In this document: piece by piece, positions 42,300-52,267 of the stretch
Position numbering within the stretch: the first letter of the stretch is position 1
Layout: each line of letters starts with the position of its first letter
Assembly: GCA_021292165.1 (NCBI GenBank)
Contig: CM037879.1
Coordinates: 40,950,339 to 41,014,338, forward strand
DNA length: 64,000 nt
Direction of reading: 5' to 3'
Origin: Shinisaurus crocodilurus
Taxonomy: Eukaryota; Chordata; Lepidosauria; Squamata; Shinisauridae
Translations under genes and position numbers: made by a program
The notes under the pieces: model-generated
Told to the model about the DNA's origin: nothing
The model's input: the letters and a program-made list of their open reading frames with translations, nothing else
The model's database searches: none

Positions 42300-43046
42300 A
42301 CATAAAATACATGTTGATGTAGTACCAATTTGCTACATTTCTTGAAATCTTCTATCAAGATATCCTCAGTTATCCCGTTGGATAAAGCGAAGATCCATTA
42401 TACAGATTTTCACTTTCATATGAAGGTACCAAAGGGGACTAGAAGGGGGGGGGAACTTCCCCAAACAGTAGGCATTATCAGGGGTTGCGGGAGTGAATTG
42501 TCCATGAAAGGAATCACTTTAATATGTTTCTTTTGGTGGGATTTTGAAAATGGGGTGTGGGGGGGAAGGCTGGCTTGGTACTCCTTTTTCTTTTCTTTCT
42601 GCTGCTCGATTTAAAAAAAAAAGAAACTCCCCCCCACCCTCCCCTCTTATTTCTTCATCTTTGTAACTAACAAACCAACGACAAACCCACCGACACCCCC
42701 CCACACCTTTGTCTCTTCCTGCTGCCGCCGCCGCCGCAGCCACTCCTCAGTTCAAGTGATCACAAAAGAAATCTTTGGGAGAGTCGGTTTGTATGTTCCT
42801 TGGAAGCGAAGGCAGAGCGAGAGAGAGAGAGAGAGAGAGAGAGACGTGCAGGGGGGAGAGGAAGAGGAGGAGAGCAGCCAGCGACACGCAGTTCAGACAA
42901 CCCAGAAAGACTCTTTTTAAAAAAAGCAAAAAAGCTTTTCTTCTGTAGATATATGTGAAGTGTTTTTTTCAAGGCATTTCTGGCACCCCATTTAGCCCGG
43001 CGCCCTAGGCAGCCGCCTAGGTGGCCTAATGGTAGCACCGGTCCTG
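41119..43046. mobile_element. hAT-type transposon, GGCGCCCTAGGC family (copy 2), carrying a CR1 fragment
   Basis: 1928 bp. Left CAGGGCAGGTGC, right end (reverse complement) CAGGACCGGTGC; exact 8-bp TSD CTTTTAAG (41111-41118, 43047-43054). The left end keeps only about 30 bp before the CR1 starts near 41150. The CR1 runs to about 42290; then 660 bp of G/C-skewed sequence with (GA)n and (GCC)n, and the right 90 bp shared with 32255-32344. Confidence 0.92.
42815..42843 (+). repeat. (GA)n microsatellite
   Basis: About 14 GA units inside the hAT element; a short (GCC)n lies at 42721-42738. Confidence 0.92.
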
Positions 43047-43054
43047 CTTTTAAG

Positions 43055-43473
43055 ACATGTCATTTCTCCACTAAAAGTGAAGACTTCAGTCCGCCATTAC
43101 ACCCGCCAGATAGATGATGGGTGTAATGGATTAAAAAAGAAGAAAAACTTTAACCAATGGATTAAAAAACAAAAAAACCTTTTTCTCCAGTGAAACCACT
43201 GGGAGGGAAATCAACTATGCCAGCGTCAGGCTGGCTTAGTTAAGGAGCCAGATCTAGGGGTATGTCAGGGGTGTGAGGGCAGATCCAAGACCACCCCCAA
43301 CACACCCATCAAATGCCTTGAATTGGCCCCCAGCACCAGCAGGTACACCACCAGTGGAACCTGCAGAGCTTTCTGTGGACATACTGGGGGCCACTAGGGC
43401 AGATGTTGGACAGAATTGCATTTCTGCCCCCTCCTCCAGTTGGCATTCAGCAGGGGTTACAATGCATCTCTAA
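43055..43473. other. No feature recognised
   Basis: Unassigned; ends with the TAA target site of the next element. Confidence 0.35.
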
Positions 43474-43588
43474 AGGTGCAATCCTATGCATGTTTAGACA
43501 TAAAAAGTCCCTCAACTCCCATGGCTGGCTGGGGCATGCTGGGAGTTGTAGGACTTTTTCCTGTCTAAACATGCATAGGATTGCACCT
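43474..43588. mobile_element. PIF/Harbinger-like palindromic MITE
   Basis: 115 bp. TIR AGGTGCAATCCTATGCATGT, extended by 'ttagac', is perfectly mirrored at the right end; flanked by TAA on both sides (43471-43473, 43589-43591), the TWA-type target site of PIF/Harbinger. Core 'ggctggggcatgctgggagt'. Best-preserved member of the family in this window. Confidence 0.88.
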
Positions 43589-43591
43589 TAA

Positions 43592-44230
43592 GTTACTGAA
43601 TTGCTCCATGAAATTTCACAGGAGATAGTCCAATACACAAATCTAATATCAGATAGAAAAGCTGCACTGATGTCACCATTTAAAAACAAAAAGCAGTTCC
43701 TGAAGGAAGTGCCACTTCTACCAGAGGAAGCTAAAGATGAGACTAAAGATATTGCTCTGGACAGATTATAGTGACATCTGAAACAGGAATTTTTTTTCTT
43801 CTCATATTTTTCTTCTCAGGAAGCCTTTTTATTTTTAAGCAGATAATTTTACTTAGTTTTACAGCAACCTCGATTTAGAGATAATTTCTCCACAAGCTTG
43901 ATATTATGAATCCTATTTAAGTATGCTTAAGATCTCTCACTTAGAGTTAAGTGGCAGAAGAAAAGGCAAAATTGTCTTTGCAGATGTTGAGAAGAAATTC
44001 ATTGCAGGCAATCATCATTTAATATCCAGTGCTGACTTTTTGAACAAGTGCTTTCACTAAATGATAAATCAAATGAGTTGGCACTAACAATAATCTCTTA
44101 GAATATGAATGAGGAAAGCAAGAATATTAAAACAATAGAAACATTAACACACAAAACCCAGCTATTAGGAAAGGAATTGCATTGGGGAAATGAGCTACGT
44201 ATTTCTTTTTGGAAAGTCTTCTATAATCTG
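43592..44230. other. Single-copy AT-rich DNA
   Basis: Complex sequence with no copy elsewhere in the window; possibly constrained but untestable here. Confidence 0.3.
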
Positions 44231-44310
44231 GTGCCCTACAGATGTGTTGGATTACAACTCCCAGCATCCCCCAGCCTGCCAGCTGGGGGATGCTGGGAGT
44301 TGAGGATTCA
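44231..44310. mobile_element. Short hairpin MITE, hAT type
   Basis: Arms AACTCCCAGCATCCCCCAGC (44256-44275) and its exact reverse complement (44282-44301), flanked by 'ggtgccctacagatgtgttg'. Related to the 'ACTACAACTCCCA' MITE group. Confidence 0.65.
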
Positions 44311-44498
44311 TGCACTTAAATGGGTATTGTGTATATGACTCCCCAACCCAAACCAACAGCTGTGTCTATGTGCACAATTTTTAAGCCATTAAAAAAATAT
44401 ATCCTACCAATCTGCCATTCAGGACTGGATTTGGTGTTCCCCCCTCCCCACTCTGCTTCCCTGCCAAATAGCTGTGATTGGTGGAATTCCATATATAT

Positions 44499-44502
44499 AT
44501 AG

Positions 44503-44532
<30 letters not shown>
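44499..44532 (+). repeat. (AC)n microsatellite
   Basis: About 15 AC units, preceded by a short TATATATA run. Confidence 0.95.
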
Positions 44533-44533
<1 letters not shown>

Positions 44534-44696
44534 GAACAGCTTTGGCTGCTCAACATGCACTGCTGTTGAATTGCACAGGGAGGGAGTCACAGATTTGTTT
44601 TCTTCTCCATATCAAAGTAATTATTAGCATTCATTGTGAGATTTATTTTCCACTGCCCATGAAACACACATTTGTCCTGATCCAATAGAAAACGAT

Positions 44697-44817
44697 GAGT
44701 AGTATTCAATGTTACTCCTATGTAGAATAGACCCACTGAAAGAGTAAAGTTCTATATAGAGTAGACCCATATATTTCAATGGGTCTACTCTACATAGGGA
44801 TAACATTGAATACTATC
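44697..44817. mobile_element. Palindromic MITE, TAGTATTCAATGTTA type
   Basis: Left 'gagtagtattcaatgttact' with 'cctatgtagaatagaccca' is mirrored by right 'tgggtctactctacatagg' with 'ataacattgaatactatcc'. About 121 bp. No secure TSD. Confidence 0.75.
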
Positions 44818-45564
44818 CAATGTGTGTACAAAAGGGTGTGGGTGCTTTGTGCACACTTACCTGGACTAGAATGACCATGGGACTGCATGCATATAGGCCC
44901 CAATCAGATATGTTTTATTTATTATAGGACTTTATATCTTCCTCTTCAAATAAATTCCCAGAATAGCTTACTATACAACATCAAATATATAATAATAAAA
45001 AGATCACTACAGAGTAAAAGCAGCAGAATCTGAAATCTAGAAAGGCCAGTGTAAGATCCTCATGGAGATAAAGCAACTTAGATTAAATGGCTTGGTATGT
45101 TCCAGATAGTGTTCAGAAAGGAGGAGGCAACAGAGGACTGGATCCAGCCCTCCCTGATCTCCCAACAGATCATTTTTAGTACTGAATGCTGTCTGACTGG
45201 GGTAGTGCACATTTTGTCCTGGCTCCTGCATAGCGTGCATATACACATCACCCTACCCCCACCCCAAAAATAAGGAAACGCATCACCAAAAAACAAAATC
45301 AAGAGGACAAAAGAGAATACAGATGTGCATAACATTTGTATATACTCATATATATGTATAGGTGCAAACTGAGAAAGAATTGCTATAAATAGAAATACAG
45401 TACATCTTACCATATTGGGAAGACTGTGACCAGGTGGGCCTGCTCAGTCTGCTGTTGTCCAGGTGCTCACTGTTGATGGGCAAGCTCAAGTCCCCTGCTG
45501 CTCTCCCTTCTTAGGGTTCTTTATTCCTAAACTGGACTTGGACTGGGCAGCCCGTCAAATAGAG
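44818..45564. other. Unassigned
   Basis: Around 44915-45000 the sequence is LINE-tail-like ('tttatttattataggacttt'), too weak to name. Nothing else seen. Confidence 0.3.
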
Positions 45565-45681
45565 CGGTGGTGACGAACATGTGGCCTTCCAGATGTGGAG
45601 GGCTCCATTAGCCATGCTGCTGGGGGCTGATGGGGGTTGCAGTCCAACAACATCCAGAGGGCCACACGTTCCCCACCCCTG
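45565..45681. mobile_element. hAT-type palindromic MITE
   Basis: 117 bp with exact 8-bp TSD AAATAGAG (45557-45564, 45682-45689). Arms 'gtggccttccagatg' and 'catccagagggccacac'. The right tip CCCACCCCTG is clear, the left tip degraded. Confidence 0.9.
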
Positions 45682-45787
45682 AAATAGAGGATGCTTTCAA
45701 ACAGAGAATTGTCCTTTGTAAAGTAGGGGATATGGCCGCCCTCCTCCTGCATCAGGTTTACAGCCCCATGCAAAGCACCTTTTCAGA

Positions 45788-45965
45788 ATGTAAGAGTTCC
45801 GCTGAGTCAGCCCAAGGACCCATCTTGTCTGGCATCCTGTTTCCACTACTGGCCAGCCTCCTCCTGTGAATGCTGCAAACAGGACATGGGGACAACAGTT
45901 CTCCCTTGTAGTTTGTACCCCACTATCTGTCATCTAGAGATAAACTGTTCTCCGAATAGATGAGG
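45788..45965 (-). mobile_element. CR1-type LINE 3' UTR fragment
   Basis: 'gagtcagcccaaggacccat' with 'cttgtctggcatcctgtttc' and a 'ggacatggggacaacagttc' stretch; same design as the 3' end at 46155-46300 but a separate, diverged copy. Confidence 0.65.
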
Positions 45966-46737
45966 TAAGTGGCTAAAATGAACAACCTTATTTTTGCAAC
46001 AGTGAACTTTAGGGGTGCTCTAGGAATCAAAGCTTCTCATACCACTGCAACACATCCCATAGGGCAGGAGTGCAGAAGCACAGGCCTGTGGGCCAAATCT
46101 GGCCCTTTGGCGTTCCCAATCCAGACTTCCCCAGATGGCTACACTCCCTTCATAAGAACATAAGAAGAGCCCTGCTGGTTCAGACCAAGGGTCCATCTGG
46201 TCCAGCATTCTGTTCACACAGCAGCCAACCAGCTGCCCACGGGAAACCCACAAGCAGGACATGAGTGCAACAGCATCCTCTTGCCCATGTTTCCCAGCAA
46301 CTGGTGTACATAGGCATACTACCTCTGATACTGGAGGTAGCATAAAGCCATCAGGCCAAATAGTTCTTGATAGCTTTCTCCTCCATGTGTCCAATCCCCC
46401 TTTAAAGCTATCCAAATTGGTGACCATCGCTATATCTTGTGGAAGAGAATTCCACAATTTACACGCTGTGTGAAGAAGTGTTTCCGTTTACCTGTCCTGA
46501 ATCTCCCACCAATCAGCTTCATGCGATGACCCCATTGGGTTCTAGTATTATGAGAGAGGGAGAAAAATGTCTCCTCCTCCACTTTCTCCACACCATGCCT
46601 AATTCTGTACACCTCTATCATCTGTCCCCTTACTCATCTTTTTTCTAAGCTAAACAATCCCAGATGTTGTAACTATTCCTCATAGGGGAGTTGCTCCAGC
46701 CCCTTGATCATTTTAGTTTCCCTTTCCTGCACTTTTG

Positions 46738-46948
46738 TTGTGCCTCTGTTTGGGGGGTGGGTGGAGGAGGAAGAAGGCATAGTGCAACTGAGTCTGGGTG
46801 TGTTTGGGGCCTGTCTTTTAAGAAAGGGGTGATTGGCAAGTCAGCACAGCTGGGCCAGGCTGCAGATGACATGCGCCTAGCCTCTCCCCAAACAAACTTG
46901 GGCTCGGTTGCACTATGTCTTCCTCCTCCATCCCAAACGGAGGCACAA
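46738..46948. mobile_element. MITE with TTGTGCCTC TIR inside the CR1
   Basis: 211 bp. Left TTGTGCCTCTGTTTGGG and right end (reverse complement) TTGTGCCTCCGTTTGGG pair at 16/17. Inner inverted pieces 'catagtgcaactgagtctgg'/'ctcggttgcactatg'. The CR1 3' UTR continues on both sides. Superfamily not resolved; flanks 'acttttg' / 'actttttcc' are not a clear TSD. Confidence 0.8.
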
Positions 46949-47012
46949 TGACTTTTTCCAACTCTACAATATCCTTTTTTAGGTGTGGTGACCAGAACTG
47001 TACACAGTATTC

Positions 47013-47243
47013 TTAATGCAGTTGCACCATGGATTTGTATGGGTAGTATGATATTGGCAGCTTTATTTTCAATTCCTTTCCTGAAATGGAGTTTGCCATT
47101 ATCACAGCAGCCGCACACTGGGTTGACATTTTCATTGAGCTGTCCACCACAACCCCAAGATCTCTTTCTTGGTCAGTCACCGCTAGCTCAGATCCCATCA
47201 GTTTATTCTTGAAGTTGGGATTTTTCGCCCCAACATGCATCAC
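47013..47243 (-). pseudogene. CR1 ORF2 C-terminal fragment
   Basis: 76-codon open piece with the CR1 pattern: 'MHVGAKNPNF', then 'DQERDLGVVVDSSMKMSTQC', then 'AAAVIMANSI', the region after the RT domain. Frame breaks separate it from the upstream RT remnant at 47300-47490. Confidence 0.85.
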
Positions 47244-47495
47244 TTTTCACTTGCTTACATTGACCTGCATTTGCCATTTTGAAGCCCATTCCCCCAGTTT
47301 AGAGAGGTCCTTTTGGAGTTCCTCACAATCCTTTTGTTTTAACCACCCTGAATAATTTGGTTTCATCAGCAAACTTGGCCACTTCACTGGTCACTCCTGA
47401 TTCCAGATCATTTATGAATAATTTGAAAAGCATTGGTCCCAGTACAGACCCTGTTTACATCCTTCCACTGGGAGAATTTACCATTTATTCCTACT

Positions 47496-48154
47496 TGAAA
47501 GGGCTAAAATTGCTCCAGCCCTGATGGCTTACAATCCACTCTGTAGGCCCGTCCGCCTACGTGGATTCAGCAGAGCGTGAGTTGGAAGATTTAGCCTCTG
47601 TCTCATGTGTGTAACCGGCCCATGTAGTTCACACAGAGATTCAGCCTTTGTCTCCTCCACACGCAGCTTGTCCAAGCGTCTCGGATTACAGCCAGCTCCA
47701 GCTTGCTCGTCTTGTCAGCCCAACTGCAATTAGTAATTTCCATAGAATCCACCACAGGGTTTTTACTACCTGTTTATTCTATGTAAGAGTAAATACAATC
47801 TCCTAAGTTACAGTCTATATTGCAGATTATAATGCATAGCCAGTGCATAGCCAGTCCAGTCTAGCACACTTCATTACATGATTGCAACAAGTCAGAGAGA
47901 AGAGACAAAAAGAAGCACACAGAAAGCAATCCTTCTCTCTACCACGAAAGTTACAGGAAACGAAACTTAACAATCATACTACGTCATCAGAAAGTACAAA
48001 CCATGTGATCAGCTCATATTTCTTTCCCACCTACTTTTCCCATGAGAATAGAATAGTAGTGTCAGACTAAACAAGATTGTTTTTCTAGCCATCCTGTACC
48101 TTTCCAAATGAAAACACTTGTGCCACAGCTGTTGTTTTGTTACATGTCCCAACA
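47496..48154 (-). repeat. 3' LTR of the copia element
   Basis: 659 bp. On the minus strand it starts TGTTGGGACATG and ends CCCTTTCA. Compared with the 5' LTR I count three substitutions and one 2-nt indel. On the minus strand it carries an AATAAA (plus 47773-47778), a TATAAT-like stretch about 50 bp before that, and a TGACGTA CRE-like motif (plus 47980-47986). Promoter roles are inference. Confidence 0.96.
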
Positions 48155-48166
48155 TCCCCCCACAGC
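48155..48166 (-). promoter_or_regulatory. Polypurine tract of the copia element
   Basis: Minus strand CTGTGGGGGGA directly upstream of the 3' LTR. A purine run touching the LTR is where plus-strand DNA synthesis is primed in LTR elements. Confidence 0.8.
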
Positions 48167-48188
48167 CTGTGATACATGTTGTTTACAT

Positions 48189-48533
48189 TTACTCAATGAG
48201 GCCTAGTGCCCTCATTAGTTTCCTGTGTCTTACTTCAGGCAATGGTTTTGTGAAAAGATCTGCCACCATATCCCCTGATGCACAGTACTTGAGTGTTACC
48301 CACCCCTTTTGCACACAGTCCTTTACATGAGAGTAACGAACATCAATGTGTTTGGTTCTTGGCCTACATTTTTCATTTTGAGCCATGCTAATGCAAGCTT
48401 GGTTGTCCTCAAAAATTGTAACAGCCTTGTCTACTGGTATGTGCATATCAGCAAACAATTGTTTGAACCATTCTATCTCATTACATGCTTCAGATAAACT
48501 GATGAATTCAGATTCTGCGCTAGAAATAGCCAC
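48189..48533 (-). pseudogene. copia RNase H domain segment
   Basis: 114 codons. Matches the copia RNase H C-terminal half: 'ISSAESEFISLSEACNEIEW' (about residues 3-22), 'EDNQACISMAQ' (42-52), 'RTKHIDVRYSHVKD' (59-72) and 'DMVADLFTKPLP' (88-99). Acidic residues at the usual positions are kept. It is out of frame with the RT segment upstream: the join near 48535-48565 is broken by an indel. It ends 34 bp before the 3' LTR, the normal end of pol. Confidence 0.93.
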
Positions 48534-48562
48534 ACAAGTTTGTTTTCGTGTGTACCAGTCAA

Positions 48563-49573
48563 TTAGACTGTTTCATACATTAAAACTGTTCCACTTGTGG
48601 ATTTTCTATCTGTTGCAGATCCCCAATCAGCATCAGTGTACACACAAAAACCTCCATTTGTGTGTGTTGACAATTTCAGTTTGCAATTCATGGTACCTTT
48701 TAAATACCTTAACACTCTTTTGACAGCTAGCCAATCATAGTTAGAAGGATTTTGCGTTTTCCTGCTAAGTATGTTTACAGCATTGCTGATGTCTGGCCTA
48801 CTCACATTTGCCAAGTATAGCAGGCTTCCAATAACACTCTGATATTTGCCAATATCATCAAATCCAGTGTTATCTCTGTGTTTCTGATATTCAAGAGTCA
48901 TTGGAGTAGTAACTGGGTTACAATTCTCCAATCCATGAATTTCCAGCAATTTCTGAATTTTCCCACTTTGTTCAACCATGAAAGAACCTTCCTCATCTTG
49001 GGACAATTGCATTCCAAGATAGTTTTGTACCAAACCCAGATCTTTCAGTTCAAAGTGTGCTTGCAATTCTTGTGCAATTTTGTCTTTTTGACTCACGGTT
49101 TGTGTTACCAGTAAGATGTCATCAACAAAAATCAACAAATACACCCAGTTTCCCTGTTCTGTGTAATTTGTATACAGACAGTGATCAGCCTTGCTTTGTT
49201 TGAATCCCAAACTAATCAAAACTCTGTCTAGCTTTTGGTTCCAGCATCGAGCTGCCTGCTTCAACCCATATATGGACTTGTTCAGACGACATACAAGACT
49301 GGGATCTTCTACAAAACCTTGTGGTTGCACCATGTAGAGTTCCTCTTGTAATTCCCCATATAAAAAAGCAGTTTTTACATCAAAATGAAATGCCATCATT
49401 TTTCTTTGTGCTGCCAATTTCAACAACAGTCTGACAGTTGCATACCTTGTTGTTGGTGCAAACACGGAATCAAAATCTACCCCATGTTTTTGTCCAAACC
49501 CCCTGGCAACAAGTCTTGCCCTGTACCTTTCCACCTGCCCCTGGTGATTTGTCTTCACCTTGTACATACCCAT
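48563..49573 (-). pseudogene. copia reverse transcriptase (RVT_2) segment
   Basis: 336 codons. RT landmarks: 'YRARLVARGFGQKHGVDFDS' (about 17-36), 'FHFDVKTAFLYGEL' with catalytic Asp65, 'PQGF' and 'RLNKSIYGLKQAARCWNQKL', 'LLIFVDDILLV' with Asp151/Asp152 (FVDD in place of the common YVDD), then the connection domain to 'KSTSGTVL'. The catalytic triad is intact. Separated from integrase by a frameshift near 49560-49575 and from RNase H by one near 48540-48565. Confidence 0.95.
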
Positions 49574-50628
49574 TTACAGATGATGGCCTTGCGCCCCACA
49601 GGCAAAGATACTAGACTCCATGTGTTGTTGTCATGCATTGCATTGATTTCATCCTGCATGGCCTCAAACCAATCATTCTTCACTTTTGATTCCAAGCTTT
49701 GAATTTCCTCAAAACTTTGTGATTCTAAAGCTATTTTGAGAGCTTTATGTACAACAGTTTTCCCACTTTGGAATTCATCCTGATATCTAACAGGTGCTTT
49801 GCGTTCTCGGGTTGAACGCCTCAGAGATTGTTCACCTCCCTCCTGTTCCCCAGATATCTGCCCAGTGGCCTGTTCTGTCCCAGAAGCATCCTGCTGTGTT
49901 TCAGACATTGCATGCATTGGCAATTCCACCAGCTGTTTCTGGTCATCTGTTTGCTCGTGAAAAATCACATCCCTGCTCAGAATTACCCTGTTGTGGTGTG
50001 GTGACCACAACCTGTACCCTTTTGTTTGTGCATCATACCCCAGCAGAAAACATTCAAAGCTTCTTGCAGATAGCTTTGTCCTGTTTTGAGCCTGTATATG
50101 AACAAAACATTTACACCCAAAAATGCGCACGTGTGCTACCTTTGGTTTCCTCCCATGAAACATTTCATATGGAGTTTTCCCAATTGTGGAATTTGGTAAC
50201 CTGTTCAGCAGATAATTAGCATTTGACAATGCATCCCCCCAGAAACGGTTTCCCACCTTTGACTCAGTCAATTGGGCCCTCATCATGTCCTGGAGTGTCC
50301 GGTTACGTCTTTCAGCAACACCATTTTGAAATGGGGTGTATGGGGCTGTGACTTTGTGCCCTATACCCTCTCTTTCCAAAAATTTCTTGAACTTTGTACT
50401 CATGTACTCTCCCCCACCATCCGTGAGTAATTCTCCTATTGGATATTGTTTATATCTGTTCCCAGCCCATTTTACAAATGATTCAAATCTCTCTTGAACC
50501 TGAGATTTATGCTGCAGCAGATATACGAATCCAAATCGAGAATAATCATCAATTAGAGTCATATAGTACTTATTCCCCCCCATAGCTAGTTTCAAATGGA
50601 CCAGCAACATCAGAGTGTACCAGCTCAA
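49555..50628 (-). pseudogene. copia integrase core segment
   Basis: 357 codons. Contains 'TLIDDYSRFGFVYLL', 'ELLTDGGGEY' (second catalytic Asp, residue 70) and 'PYTPFQNGVAERRNRTL' (Glu106, exactly 35 residues on, the D35E spacing). It continues with the copia 'GKTPYEMFHGRKPKVAHVRI' and 'FGCKCFVH' integrase C-terminal motif and a 'STRERKAPVRY' linker. The first catalytic Asp lies in the upstream frame (50570-51523), so the triad is split by a frameshift in a C homopolymer near 50574-50582. Confidence 0.95.
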
Positions 50629-51523
50629 AGATTCTTGTGCTCACTCTATCACTGTGTTTCTGAATGTTAGACCTGTGTGACTTTGCTGTACTACATACTT
50701 CACATTCCACATACTTTGAACAAGGTTTCATTGTCACACCCTCACACAGACCTGGCATTTTTTCTATGCTTCTGTAATTGGCATGTGCGAACCTTTTGTG
50801 GAAAATATGTAAACAATTTTCATGTGGTTTCAAATTTGCATACTTTGCCTTCTCATCATGCGTTACAAATGGATTTATAACATACAGAGAATTCTGCAAA
50901 TCACCTTTTGCACAGATCACCCCTTCATGTGAAATTACACAGTTGCTGTTAGAAAAACTTATTTCATATCCATCATTAGCCAATTGTGATATACTTATCA
51001 TATTTGTGTCCAGTTCTTGAACAAACAGTGCTCTCTGTTGACCCAAAGAAGCAAAGTCAATTGTTCCTGTAGCTGTCACTTGGATTCTTTTTCCATCAGC
51101 CAGTTCCACAAATTGATATGTATATCCATCATCCAGAGATTGAAACATGTCTCTGGAATTTGCTATGTGGTGTGAAGCTCCACTGTCAAGTACCCACATG
51201 TCCTGGCTGGAAAAACCCACCAGAGCAATCAAACTTTTTCCCATTTTAATTGTATCCTCAGGTGTACTGGTAACTTCCTTTTTCTTTTTTTTCTTGCCCT
51301 TAAAAGTACAGTCTCTTTTAAGATGTGAAGTCGAACCGCAACAAAAGCATTTTCTGACTTTCAAAGCTGTTGCTTGTGTAACCCCCACCAGCTTGGCACC
51401 GTTCCCACCAGCATTCCCGCTGCTTGAGTCAGCCGCGCTGTGTGCTGATTTACGTCCAGCATTTTGCTTGCTTGCTTTCCATTTCTCCCTCTCTGAGAGA
51501 AACTTGCCTGACACATATTCCAT
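50570..51523 (-). pseudogene. copia gag C terminus, protease and pre-integrase segment
   Basis: 317 codons. Zinc knuckle CX2CX4HX4C at residues 59-72 (CFCCGSTSHLKRDC), Lys-rich run, aspartic protease 'WVLDSGASHHI' with Asp113, a protease body to about 190, then a GAG-pre-integrase zinc site (His242, His247, Cys274, Cys277) and 'LVHSDVAGPF' with the first integrase Asp (305). Most of gag upstream of residue 1 is unreadable. The end of the frame is the frameshift into the integrase segment. Confidence 0.95.
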
Positions 51524-52250
51524 GGTCAGATTCCGATCTGGCTGCCTGTTATCTCAACTGGTACAGCTTCCACGCAATTGTAATCCTACTTCCAGATCTG
51601 CTTTACAGTGTCCAGAAACTGTTCTCCGTCTCCCACTGCAACTGCAACTGCTTCTCGTATTACAACATTCCAGAGCTCCGGCATGAGTTAAACAAATGCC
51701 GCTTCTGGCTGTTTCATAATACACAGTTCAGCCCAGATAGCTTTACCACTATCTGTGGGTTAAGATTTATTTCAGAGCTGGTGCTGCCGCATTCCCGGGA
51801 ACAGGGTTTCCCCCCTCCTTCCCTTCCAGAAATCTCGGCCTTGCTTCTAGAGCTTCCGGCTTGAACAGAGCCTGCCAGCTCTCAGCATACACACCTCCCG
51901 CTCTCTTGTGGATTCAGGCCTTGTACAACCGCCGCCATTCTGGCAACAGGGAGAGCTGCCGCTTCTTCCCCCTCAGAACTCCCGGCTTCACTGTCAGAGC
52001 CCTCAGCAGACACACCTCCCTCTTCTTCCCTTTGCTTACCAGGTGAAGAAGGTCCAGGAGATTCTTCTTCCGCTTTAATGGCCTTCTCTGCTATCAATCA
52101 CTGCTCCTCCGAGTATTCGAAGTGTTGACGCACAGCAGCTGGATAAACAATTCCTGCCACCGCCGCTGGCACAGACCCTCGACCTTGCCCCGAACTTTTC
52201 TCCACTCGATCTCCGGCACCAGTCCAACAGGTCATTTTGTAATCCGATTT
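51524..52250 (-). pseudogene. Degraded gag region and 5' leader of the copia element
   Basis: Between the PBS and the first readable pol/gag frame. A 71-codon acidic frame (51882-52097, starting MIAEKAIKAEEESPGPSSPG) may be the original gag N terminus, but the following 350 bp are interrupted by stops, and no capsid motif is recognisable. Too short for a normal copia gag, so a deletion is likely. Confidence 0.6.
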
Positions 52251-52267
52251 CTCTGGGCGCATAACCC
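52251..52267 (-). promoter_or_regulatory. Primer-binding site matching the anticodon arm of initiator tRNA-Met
   Basis: Immediately after the 5' LTR the minus strand reads GGGTTATGCGCCCAGAG. The complement of the initiator tRNA-Met anticodon arm (CTGGGCCCATAACCC, as I recall it) is GGGTTATGGGCCCAG, a 14/15 match with no spacer from the LTR. Drosophila copia and yeast Ty5 use this internal site with a cleaved half-tRNA primer; most other LTR elements use the tRNA 3' end. Confidence 0.85.

Noticed and set aside
51147..51686. 179-codon plus-strand protein opposite the copia gag-protease region
   Set aside because: It is the antisense of a frame with clear zinc knuckle and protease motifs.
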